DNA from: Novosphingobium meiothermophilum
Lineage (GTDB): Bacteria; Pseudomonadota; Alphaproteobacteria; Sphingomonadales; Sphingomonadaceae
Assembly (NCBI RefSeq): GCF_003171715.1
Contig: NZ_QGHL01000004.1
Coordinates: 434,001 to 498,000 of the forward strand
Reading direction: 5' to 3'
DNA length: 64,000 bases
Shown: piece by piece, positions 26,901 to 34,062 of the stretch
Position numbering within the stretch: the first letter of the stretch is position 1
Layout of the letters: each line of letters starts with the position of its first letter
Program-made: the position numbers and the translations under genes
The notes under the pieces: generated by a model
Told to the model about the DNA's origin: nothing
Seen by the model: only the letters and a program-made list of their open reading frames with translations
Databases searched by the model: none

Positions 26901-27027
26901 AATGACCGATCCCGCCATGCTGGCCACGCGTGCGCGCCAGCTTGGTCTGGCCGGACTGGCTGTGGCCGTGGAGCGCCTGGGCCTCGGCGTGGCCGCCGTG
27001 CCTGTGGAGGGCACTGGCAAGCGATGA
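23917..27027 (+). CDS. Class III adenylate/guanylate cyclase fused to AAA ATPase and TPR domain
   Basis: The 1,036-residue cytoplasmic protein starts with a class III nucleotide cyclase domain (about 36-200). The two metal-binding Asp residues are kept: Asp45 in FADIVGST and Asp89 in QGDGVMAVFG. A STAND/AAA-type ATPase follows, with Walker A GEAGIGKS at 270-277 and a Walker B-like LLLVDDVQ near 385. A long helical TPR-like region runs to the C-terminus (about 600-1030). Such proteins are thought to couple ligand or protein sensing to cyclic nucleotide synthesis. ATG 23917 is used; ATG 23962 is an alternative. The stop overlaps the P450 start (ATGA), indicating translational coupling. Confidence 0.88.
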   Translation: MRLSGFNTESEKPEMLPDPVQPLPAAGAAPGDLDSIRFVTILFADIVGSTRLIASLEPDDARDLLDASILLIQQAIHELGGLVVRVQGDGVMAVFGVQPAAEDHALRGALAGLRINELMKSGIMGILPAPQVRVGVHSGPVLLRQQDNDFGRILDVVGHAAHVAGQTEKIAKPGGVAISATALSLIAEPCAVEPAGTVASGADERGEAVFALAAINLDGSDSLPVKGNATVPLIGRTAELAMVHAEVRRLALREPDATEAHDCRALGIIGEAGIGKSRLLLEAARLGAGLGVTFVAVRGSALMAAVPFGCLGAPLRLLIDLLRPFAPDPAAAAQMSDQESACLDGLLGKTDAWLAHLTPDDRNHIATQTVLRLARLAARHIRVLLLVDDVQYIDSESMSALAAICHDLASPAEQGPMPGLALILAGRPEAMPKLQAMCRTVITLGPLSPPSARTLVSLINRLAPLDDGTMERIIERAEGLPLALHEFAMTAQDSGLSAHERTLDPVNDQLPVRLDALLAARLAALDVDSNRLCQFCAALGPVFALQRLEKGAALVCRNPAGAIARLIEARVIEFAGTGQARFTHQLVQEAAYRAMARKRRRAMHARVLEMLQAGMADAQDALAPTHAELATHAEKAGLFEQALGHLWNACTQALGLAAIEAVQELHDRARSIAELLPPEAAPAARARFGLLVFDTLQQLSLEQSLRAEMLALAEGAIDLGPGARTVARINMALIEWIDGAPTRGSRWLAQAEADLDAHESLPRRTYADLVGAYLAYSLGQTREAVDRIERLGNRLDDGLRGATFGAVVVIPHVLARAFGAWYLTDLGETSKARSWIAEALNLSRRYRHAYSRLLADLARGYLHYRAGRLCKALPILRAAYADCLRHRFHGFEPASASWLALCLIDLGLLDEAQTIVEETVARGHFLKVRTSATYYLHEARCRLALAQGDAASAEALAGVALDHARACEDVVHELHALVLCAEVRAKTGRTVAAAGMTDPAMLATRARQLGLAGLAVAVERLGLGVAAVPVEGTGKR

Positions 27028-28391
27028 GCGCGGAGGCGGAACTCGCCCGGATCGGGCAGGCGCTGCTCGAACCGGGAGCGCCCGCGCTGCTGCGCTGCCC
27101 GGCGCTGGAAAAGCCCGCCTATCCCGGACGTGTCTTCGTGGCGGCCCGGCACGATGTGGCGAGCGCAATCCTGTGCGATACGGCACGGTTCTCGCTGCGC
27201 CATTACGATGATCTGCTTGAACAGGTTCTGCCCGGCACGCGCTATCTCGTGGGGGAAAACGACGCGAAGCGGCAGGTGCGGCTGCGCCTGCTCCATGCGG
27301 CGCAGGGCTGGCTGGATGCGCAGCGCGGCGCAAATGCCGGTGATGTGCCCCCCAACCTTGCTCCGGCCTTCCGCAACTGGATCGGCGCCATGGCACGCGA
27401 GGAAGCAGAGCGCGTGCTTGATCGGCTGACGCGGCGGGCACATGGCGCAGCGCCGATCAACTTCGTGCGCGAATATGCCTTCCTGATCGCATGGCGCATC
27501 GCCCGGAGGATCATCGGCGTGCCCGCGCCGCACCGTGTGCCGCTGCCGGTGCGGCTGGTGGCGGCCTTGCGCAACATTTCCCGACCGGGCCCATGGCTTC
27601 GTCTGCAAGGCGAACAGGGCGCATCGCTGACCATGCTGCTCATGCTTCAGCCGCTGTTCGGCCATGTCTTTGGAACGGTGACGACAAGCCCCGGATGGAT
27701 GCAATGGCTTTCCCGGCAGATGGCGCAGCCTTCGCTCGCCGCGATCGACCGGGCGTTTGATCTGCCCGGCGTGGCCCCGGCGCACAGCCTTCTGGCCGCG
27801 CTGGCCGCGGTGGAACCACAATTTGCCGAGGTGGCCGATTACCGCCTGCAGGCGCGCAGTCTGATCTTCGAGCTGACCGGCGCGATGGTGCTGATCGTGG
27901 GCAAATCCCTGGCGGAAATCGCCGGGTTTGCCGCATCGGCACAAGGGGCCGAAGCGGGGCTGGACTGGATCACACTGGTCACACACCTGAGCGCGCGCGA
28001 TCATGGATGGGCGCGGCGCGATGCAGCCGTGAACGAGGCGCTGCGGCTGGTGGGCGGCAGCCGCCTGATGCGCACCGTGCGCCATGACGGCACGTGGCGC
28101 GCAATCAGCCTTGCCGCGCAGGACCGGGTAGTGGTGCTGACCGATGCGGCATCGCGCGATCCGGCCGCCTTTGCCGATCCGGGGCGTTTCGCCCCCGATC
28201 CGGCGCGGCCCTACATCACCTCCGGCCCGCTGGAAGGCCCGCATGTGTGCTATGGCCGGGGCATGGCGTGGACCATCATGGCAGAGGCCATCGCCGCCAC
28301 CGCCGGGCGCATCGTTCCGGCCCCCGATGCAAGGCTGACAAACTTTGCCGGGCTGCCCGACGACCTGCCCTTTACCGCCCTTTACCAGTAG
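27024..28391 (+). CDS. Atypical cytochrome P450
   Basis: The 455-residue protein keeps the core P450 marks: the K-helix Glu338-x-x-Arg341 (EALR) and a heme-thiolate loop GPHVCYGRG with Cys409 as the proximal ligand. Two features depart from monooxygenases. The usual Phe seven residues before the Cys is Pro. The I-helix region (around LIFELTGAMVLIVGKS) lacks the acid-alcohol pair (A-G-x-D/E-T) that drives oxygen activation. Such losses are known in P450s that use peroxides or rearrange hydroperoxides. No membrane anchor is evident. It is coupled to the cyclase gene by an ATGA overlap and is followed after 14 bases by a DyP-type peroxidase. Substrate unknown. Confidence 0.8.
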   Translation: MSAEAELARIGQALLEPGAPALLRCPALEKPAYPGRVFVAARHDVASAILCDTARFSLRHYDDLLEQVLPGTRYLVGENDAKRQVRLRLLHAAQGWLDAQRGANAGDVPPNLAPAFRNWIGAMAREEAERVLDRLTRRAHGAAPINFVREYAFLIAWRIARRIIGVPAPHRVPLPVRLVAALRNISRPGPWLRLQGEQGASLTMLLMLQPLFGHVFGTVTTSPGWMQWLSRQMAQPSLAAIDRAFDLPGVAPAHSLLAALAAVEPQFAEVADYRLQARSLIFELTGAMVLIVGKSLAEIAGFAASAQGAEAGLDWITLVTHLSARDHGWARRDAAVNEALRLVGGSRLMRTVRHDGTWRAISLAAQDRVVVLTDAASRDPAAFADPGRFAPDPARPYITSGPLEGPHVCYGRGMAWTIMAEAIAATAGRIVPAPDARLTNFAGLPDDLPFTALYQ

Positions 28392-28405
28392 CGACGGACA
28401 TTGCC

Positions 28406-31400
28406 GTGAGCCTTGTGCAGGACTTCATCACCATCGCAATCCCGTTTGGCGAGGCTTGCGAAACCTTTGATCCGGCCGATGTCGACCGCAAGATCGGCGA
28501 ACTGGGCAATCCTGCGCATCCGGAAATCGCCGCACGGCTGCGCGCGGCGGGCATGGTCCATTTCCTCTCGATCCATGCCATCGCCCCCGATCCGGCAGGC
28601 GGCAAGGCACATCTCCTGATCGAGGCGACAGTGGACGGCAAGGCGGATGCGGCCCTGCCCCGGCTGGTCGATGCCATCGGCGCAGACCTGCTGCCAGTGC
28701 TGGCGCTGACCAGCGGCATCACATCAGCCGAGGAAGTGCTGCCCCTTCTGACAAGGCACAGCCACCGCATCAGCCCATCACCGCTGCGCTGGTTCGGCCA
28801 TCTTTCCGGCCTGCCCTTCAACGGCCTTCCGGGATTGAGCGTGCGCGCAATTGCGCGCAACCGCGCCATCGCGGAAAAGGCGCGCGCCATCATCGAGGCA
28901 GAGCGTGGCGCATCATCGGCCCTTAGCCCGCAGCAACTGTTCCGCCGCGTGGCCGACCGGCTGGAGGCAGACCTTGCGCCCATGCGCGGAGGCAGACCGG
29001 AACCGCTTTCCTTCTGCGACCGCGCGCAGGCGCCCTGGCTGGACTTTGCCCGCAGCGGCTGGAACGCGGTGTGGATCCTGCGCGGACTGGCCGCGGCCAC
29101 GGGGTTCCTGTTCCCGCTGGTCATCATGCCGTGGCTGGTCATCACCGCAGGCCTGCTGATTGCAGGCAAGGGCATTGGCGCTGCCGCATCGGGCGCGATT
29201 GTGCCCGGCCTTGTGCTGAGCGCGGCCCTGATCGCGCTCCTGCTCTGGCTGCTGCGACGCGATGAAATGGCGAACCGGCCAGTGGACCGCACTCCGTCGG
29301 CGGCAAGCCTTGCCGCGATGATGGCGCGCGAGAATGCGCCGGGTGTGGTGCAGAACCACATGATCAGCGTGACCCGCCTGCGCCCGGCATGGATCCGCAG
29401 GCTGAGCATGCCTGCCGCCTTCACCGTGGTGGCAGTCATGGCGCGCATCGGTGCGATGCGTCCGGGTTTTCTTGCCTCTATCGGCACGATCCATGCGGCG
29501 CGCTGGATCGTGCTGCCGGGAACGCGGCAACTGGTGTTCTGCAGCAACTACGACGGAAGCTGGGAAAGCTACCTAGAAGACTTCATCACCAAGGCCGCCA
29601 AGGGCACGACCGGGATGTGGAGCAATACCGAAGGCGCTCCGGCGGCGCGGATGCTGTTCTGGCAAGGAGCCGAGGATGGCGACCGGATGAAGCGCTATGC
29701 CCGCCGGTCGATGCAGCCGACGCCCTTCTGGTTTTCGTCCCATCCCGATCTTTCCTGCACGGCGATGCGCAAACACGCGCTGATCGCCAGCGGACTGGTC
29801 TGGCGCGAACGGGTGGAGCAGTGCCCCAGCGCCGCCGAGGCCTGGCTGGACCTGTTCGGAACGGTGCCGCGCCCCGATTACGGCCTGCAATACGAGGAAA
29901 TCCAGACGCTGATGTTCGGCGGGTTGCGCCGCCATCCGCACAGCAAGGTCATTGCCCTGAACTTCGGCACGTCGGGCGCGCAGGACGCCGCGTCAGCCGG
30001 TGAACGCGCCCGGCGCTGGCTGGCAGGACTGATCCGCGAGGACATGATCGGCTTTGGCGACAGACCGGCCGAGGATCTGGTCTGCAACATCGCCTTTTCG
30101 GCGGCAGGGCTGCGCCTTCTGGGGCTGGAACGGGAACTGGCGCTGGAGGGAGAGGGGACCGCACAGGGGTTTGCCCCCGCCTTTGCGCTTGGCATGGCGC
30201 ATCCCAGCCGCCAGCGCGCGCTGGGCGATCCCGCAAGCCTCGACTGGAATGACGATCAAACCCACGCCGTGCTGCTGCTCTACGCCCGCGACGAAGCAAC
30301 CGCAGCGCGCTTTGCGCAGATCGTGGCAAGGGCCGAGGCTGAAGACCTGAAGGTCGTCACCAGCATTGCCACCGGGATCACGATGTTCGACCTCGATGCC
30401 TTCCGCAAGGCATGGGATGCCAGCGACGAGGAACTGTCCGCCCCCGGCGAAGCGCACGCCTTCGTTCATGCCAGGCCGGATACGACCGATGCCTTTGCGA
30501 CCGAACCCTTCGGCTTTGTCGATGGCGTGTCGCAACCCCTGGTGCGCGGGTTTCCGGGCGGGCATGGCGGCCCCGATCCGGTGCATGGCGTGGAGCCGGG
30601 CGAGTTCATCCTCGGCTATGCCGACAACCGCGGCTATTTTCCGCCATCACCGCTGATCGAGCGCGCAATGCCGGGGCACGAATGCCTGCCCGCGCCGCCC
30701 GACAGCCAGCCCGGACCGCTTCCCGATTTTGGCCGGACGCGCATCCGCCCGCGCGACTTCGGCCGCAACGGCAGCTATCTGGTGATCCGCCAGCTTGAAC
30801 AGGACGTCGAGGGCTTCCGCGCCCAGCTTGACCGCATGGCCGAGGAAGTCTGCCGCCAGCGCGATGTCAGCAATCCGCACCACGCAAACCTGCACCGCAC
30901 GCGCGAATGGATCGCGGCCAAGCTGCTGGGCCGCTGGCGCGATGGATCGGCGCTGGTCGATCACCCGTTCAGCCCGGCCTTCCGCAGCGGCGCGGATGCT
31001 GCACGGCGCAACGGCTTTCTGTTCCGCGAGACCGACCCGCAAGGGCTGCGCTGCCCCTTCGGATCGCACATCCGCCGCAGCCTGCCGCGCGACAGCCTTG
31101 GCCAGACCGACCCGGACGAGCTTTCGGTCATCAACCGCCACCGCCTGCTGCGGCGCGGACGCCCCTATCTGGCCAAAGATGGCAAAACGGCGCAGGGCAC
31201 GCTGTTCATGTGCTTCAACGCCGATCTTGAGCGCCAGTTCGAGTTCGTCCAGCAGACCTGGCTTGCCTCACCGGTGTTCCACGGGCTTGAGGCCGAGCCT
31301 GATCCCTTTGCCCTGCACCACGGCGGACACGAAGCGCAGCAGAGATTCACCATCCACGGCCGCAATGCGCCGCTCACCCTGTGCCCGGTGCAGCGCTACG

Positions 31401-31477
31401 TGACCTTGCGCGGCGGAGGCTACTATTTCCTGCCCGGCCGGCAGGCGCTCGGCTTTCTGGCGGGAAGCGCGCTCTAG
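28406..31477 (+). CDS. Large membrane-spanning protein with C-terminal DyP-type peroxidase domain
   Basis: The protein is about 1,023 residues if it starts at GTG 28406, 14 bases after the P450 stop; ribosome site and exact start are uncertain. An N-terminal soluble part (1-215) is followed by two or three membrane helices (about 222-286). Next is a second alpha/beta part (about 310-590, including LVFCSNYDGSWESYLEDF), then a DyP-type heme peroxidase domain (about 600-1023). The DyP marks are GFVDG at 703-707 and SHIRR with proximal heme ligand His888, followed by GTLFMCFNADLERQFEF. Ordinary DyP enzymes are 300-450 residues and soluble, so this architecture is unusual. Its TAG stop overlaps that of the convergent methyltransferase. 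Confidence 0.82.
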   Translation: MSLVQDFITIAIPFGEACETFDPADVDRKIGELGNPAHPEIAARLRAAGMVHFLSIHAIAPDPAGGKAHLLIEATVDGKADAALPRLVDAIGADLLPVLALTSGITSAEEVLPLLTRHSHRISPSPLRWFGHLSGLPFNGLPGLSVRAIARNRAIAEKARAIIEAERGASSALSPQQLFRRVADRLEADLAPMRGGRPEPLSFCDRAQAPWLDFARSGWNAVWILRGLAAATGFLFPLVIMPWLVITAGLLIAGKGIGAAASGAIVPGLVLSAALIALLLWLLRRDEMANRPVDRTPSAASLAAMMARENAPGVVQNHMISVTRLRPAWIRRLSMPAAFTVVAVMARIGAMRPGFLASIGTIHAARWIVLPGTRQLVFCSNYDGSWESYLEDFITKAAKGTTGMWSNTEGAPAARMLFWQGAEDGDRMKRYARRSMQPTPFWFSSHPDLSCTAMRKHALIASGLVWRERVEQCPSAAEAWLDLFGTVPRPDYGLQYEEIQTLMFGGLRRHPHSKVIALNFGTSGAQDAASAGERARRWLAGLIREDMIGFGDRPAEDLVCNIAFSAAGLRLLGLERELALEGEGTAQGFAPAFALGMAHPSRQRALGDPASLDWNDDQTHAVLLLYARDEATAARFAQIVARAEAEDLKVVTSIATGITMFDLDAFRKAWDASDEELSAPGEAHAFVHARPDTTDAFATEPFGFVDGVSQPLVRGFPGGHGGPDPVHGVEPGEFILGYADNRGYFPPSPLIERAMPGHECLPAPPDSQPGPLPDFGRTRIRPRDFGRNGSYLVIRQLEQDVEGFRAQLDRMAEEVCRQRDVSNPHHANLHRTREWIAAKLLGRWRDGSALVDHPFSPAFRSGADAARRNGFLFRETDPQGLRCPFGSHIRRSLPRDSLGQTDPDELSVINRHRLLRRGRPYLAKDGKTAQGTLFMCFNADLERQFEFVQQTWLASPVFHGLEAEPDPFALHHGGHEAQQRFTIHGRNAPLTLCPVQRYVTLRGGGYYFLPGRQALGFLAGSAL

Positions 31478-32907
31478 ACCTTCATCAATGCCTTGGTGCA
31501 GCAGGCGGTCAGCGCGGCCAGCGTATCCTCTGGCGGAATGCCAGTGCCCAGCGCGGCGATCTCGGCAATGGTGCGCTGTCCGTCGGCTGCCCTGAGGAGC
31601 GCGCGAAGTTCTGCCTGTTCGATCTTCAGGACACCGTGATCGAGCGTGCAGAGCATCGCCTCGCCCAGTTCGAGCATCCCGCGCACCAGCGGGCTGCATT
31701 GCGGCCGCTCAGCAGGGCTGGGCGGAAAGGGTGCAGGCGCGGTGAAAAGGCTGACATACCATTCGATATAAAGTTGCAGCAGCACCCGCAAATGCTCTGG
31801 ATCGGTGCTGATACTGGCAACCGGCACCCGCTGGGGATAGACCGCCGCCGCCCTCTCGATCGCATCTGCCAGCGCCTCATCCTTGATGACCATGCTGTCG
31901 GCGCCATGCACGAACGAGCCATCCTCCTGCCGTGCCATCCGGGTTGACATCCACAGGTTGGCGATGCGGGTGGCATCGATCGTCCGGTCGATCATGCGGC
32001 CGTGCTGCCGCTTCACGAAAAGGCTCTGCCGGAAGTAGCGCAGCGAGGCATAGTCATCGCGAGACGCGGCAAGAAGAACGGCCGCTTCCGGATCATCGGG
32101 CACAGACGCGCCATCGGGCAGGAACCCGTCAAGCTGGCGGTTGCGACCGGCATCAGTCAGGAACGCAAGGCCGCAGGCATGACCGGCGGCAGCAACATCA
32201 AGCAGCCGCTGCGGATGGAAGCAGGGGCCAAGCTCGTCATGAAACAGCACCGCATCGGGGCGTTGCAGCATGTTCTCGGCCTGCTGGCGAAGCGCGGTGG
32301 CAAGTGGCTCGTCGCCATCCTGCGGGCGGGCATAGCTTTCGAGAAAATCGCGCACGGCGGCAATGCGTTCTTCCGGGTCGTCGATCTCGCCGATGGCATC
32401 GAGCAGCATTTCGCGCATGATCTGGCGCACATGGCCGCCGGGCATGGCGTTGTAGCTGATGAAGGCCACGCCCCGGTCGGACAGGACATGCGCGGCCAGC
32501 CTCATCGTGGCCTCGCGCACGTGCGGCGGCACCCAGGCATAGACGCCGTGCGCAATCACATAGTCGAACGAGCCTGCCGGGTAGCGGTGATGCGCCTCGC
32601 AGATGTCTTCAACCGCCAGCGTGACGTTGCCAAGCCCAGCCGCCTCGGCAATCTCTTGTCCGCGTGCAATGGCATTGGTGGAAAGATCGAAGCCATGGGC
32701 ATCACAACCCGGCCACATGGCCGCCATCGACATGAGATTGACGCAGGTGCCCCCGCCGATCTCAAGAATGCGCGCCTCGCAAGGCGGCACCGGATCAAGC
32801 CCGGCCAGCCGCGCGAGCACGGCCAGCCGTTCAGGGTGCGTCTGCGCAAAAACCGTGGTGGGATAGGCAACGCGATCGTAGGGAGTGGGGTTCGCGAGGG
32901 TCGTCAA
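31474..32907 (-). CDS. Class I SAM methyltransferase with methyltransferase regulatory domain (PKMT-like)
   Basis: The 477-residue protein has an N-terminal SAM-binding domain (about 40-190; motif I ILEIGGGT at 47-54, acidic loop FDLSTN). A methyltransferase regulatory-type middle region (about 210-330) and a C-terminal winged-helix-like region follow. This layout is known from rickettsial protein-lysine methyltransferases that modify outer-membrane proteins, so a protein target is plausible. The start is TTG 32907, preceded by AAGGA. It lies 15 bases after the lipoprotein gene on the same strand and appears to be the last gene of the T6SS run. The target and any T6SS role are inference. Confidence 0.75.
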   Translation of the reverse strand: MTTLANPTPYDRVAYPTTVFAQTHPERLAVLARLAGLDPVPPCEARILEIGGGTCVNLMSMAAMWPGCDAHGFDLSTNAIARGQEIAEAAGLGNVTLAVEDICEAHHRYPAGSFDYVIAHGVYAWVPPHVREATMRLAAHVLSDRGVAFISYNAMPGGHVRQIMREMLLDAIGEIDDPEERIAAVRDFLESYARPQDGDEPLATALRQQAENMLQRPDAVLFHDELGPCFHPQRLLDVAAAGHACGLAFLTDAGRNRQLDGFLPDGASVPDDPEAAVLLAASRDDYASLRYFRQSLFVKRQHGRMIDRTIDATRIANLWMSTRMARQEDGSFVHGADSMVIKDEALADAIERAAAVYPQRVPVASISTDPEHLRVLLQLYIEWYVSLFTAPAPFPPSPAERPQCSPLVRGMLELGEAMLCTLDHGVLKIEQAELRALLRAADGQRTIAEIAALGTGIPPEDTLAALTACCTKALMKV

Positions 32908-32922
32908 GTGCAGTGTCCTTGC

Positions 32923-33405
32923 TCAATCACGCACGTAGGTGAACGTCTGGCAGCGATGGAGATCGAAATCGGCATCCGGCCCCGGCCCGGTCGCAACATC
33001 GTGAACCGAAATGCGCAGAACTTTCGGTTCGGCGAGGATAAAGGAAACCGCTCGCACTGGCACCGCACCGCACAGGCCATCCTTCCCCCAGACCGGCTTT
33101 GCCCCATCGGCCGGATCGACACGGGCGAGCAGCGGCGATGCCGGCACGATCCGAAGGCCGAGGCCCTTGGCGAAATCGAGGCGATCAGGCTTCACGGCAA
33201 GCGCACCCAGAACCTTGAAGGCTTGCGTATCATAAGGCTGCCACTGGCCCAGAAGCGCGGGATCGATGGCGGGCGGAGCCGGGTTCGTCGCGGTCGTGGG
33301 GGAATGGCTTTCGGTTGATGCGGGGGAGTGATCAGCAGGCTGTTTTCCAGTGTTGCAGGCGGAAAGGATCAGCGCCGCCAGCATCGCTGTTGCGAGCAGT
33401 CTCAC
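32923..33405 (-). CDS. Small lipoprotein, candidate immunity protein for the lysozyme effector
   Basis: This 160-residue protein has a lipoprotein signal with lipobox LSAC (Cys17). A Ser/Thr/Pro-rich spacer (to about 50) is followed by a compact beta-rich domain with three Cys in total, the two distal ones (in DGLCGAV and HRCQTF) possibly forming a disulfide. I do not recognise the domain. The GTG start overlaps the stop of the lysozyme gene (GTGA), so the two are translationally coupled. Muramidase effectors of T6SS normally come with a small periplasmic or lipoprotein immunity partner directly downstream, which is why I propose that role. No direct sequence evidence for inhibition exists. 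Confidence 0.7.
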   Translation of the reverse strand: MRLLATAMLAALILSACNTGKQPADHSPASTESHSPTTATNPAPPAIDPALLGQWQPYDTQAFKVLGALAVKPDRLDFAKGLGLRIVPASPLLARVDPADGAKPVWGKDGLCGAVPVRAVSFILAEPKVLRISVHDVATGPGPDADFDLHRCQTFTYVRD

Positions 33406-34055
33406 CTGTGCTCCCTGCCCTTCGCCTTCATGAGGGGTCTGCCGGGCTGGTTGCGCGCCTCGCTTTCGGCAATCCGCGCGGCGGACAGAAACAGATCCTT
33501 CACGTCCTTGTTGCGTTCGGGCGACAGATCCGGGCGATTTGATTCCAGCGCGGCTGTCTTCCAGTCAGGCCCCTTGGGGTTGTTTACCGCACGGGTGAAC
33601 TTGGGGAACTTCTTGGTGATCCCGCCACCGCCAAGATTGTAAACCATGTCCATCATGGCCACCTGCGCATCTTCCGGGAAGGTATCGAAACCGGGATAGG
33701 CAATGCGCAGTTCGGCAATGAAGCCGTCAAGCTTGAGCAGGCGCAGCCGGTCGGCCTCAGATTCCATGATGAACAGCTTGGCATCCTTGCGATAGGATTG
33801 CGCGCTGTAGTTGCGGTCCGTTCCGGCCGGGCTGATCTTGCGCAGCCGCTCCCATTCCGCGCGCTTTTCCTCAGGCTTTGCCGGCTGCTTGTTCGGATGG
33901 CGCAAATCAATGGCCGTGGCAGACGCAGCATCGGGAAGCATGGTACCATAGCCGATGGTGACGCGGCTCTTGGAATCGAGATACATGAAGTTCACCAGAC
34001 CTTCGCCCTTGGCGAGGAGCGCTATGGCGCGGGCCTTGGCGTTGGCGATGGACAT
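33402..34055 (-). CDS. T4-type lysozyme (GH24-like muramidase), probable T6SS effector
   Basis: The 217-residue protein carries the catalytic triad of phage T4 lysozyme with identical spacing: Glu18 (KGEG), Asp27 (YLDSKS) and Thr33 (RVTIGYGT), matching T4 Glu11-Asp20-Thr26. It would cut the peptidoglycan glycan backbone. A later MMDMVYNLGGGGITKKFP segment matches the conserved C-terminal lobe of the family. There is no signal peptide, holin or other phage gene nearby. It lies between clpV and a candidate immunity lipoprotein in the T6SS gene run, which points to an antibacterial effector delivered by the system. It is longer than T4 lysozyme (164), because of an insert near 50-90. Confidence 0.83.
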   Translation of the reverse strand: MSIANAKARAIALLAKGEGLVNFMYLDSKSRVTIGYGTMLPDAASATAIDLRHPNKQPAKPEEKRAEWERLRKISPAGTDRNYSAQSYRKDAKLFIMESEADRLRLLKLDGFIAELRIAYPGFDTFPEDAQVAMMDMVYNLGGGGITKKFPKFTRAVNNPKGPDWKTAALESNRPDLSPERNKDVKDLFLSAARIAESEARNQPGRPLMKAKGREHR

Positions 34056-34062
34056 GGCCGGA

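Noticed and set aside
25258..27441. 727-codon minus-strand frame opposite the cyclase gene
   Set aside because: It lies antisense to a protein with intact cyclase and Walker motifs and has no domain features of its own.
33402..34055. Lysozyme gene as a prophage remnant
   Set aside because: No holin, tail, integrase or attachment site is nearby, and the gene is coupled to a lipoprotein gene in a T6SS run, so an effector is the simpler reading.
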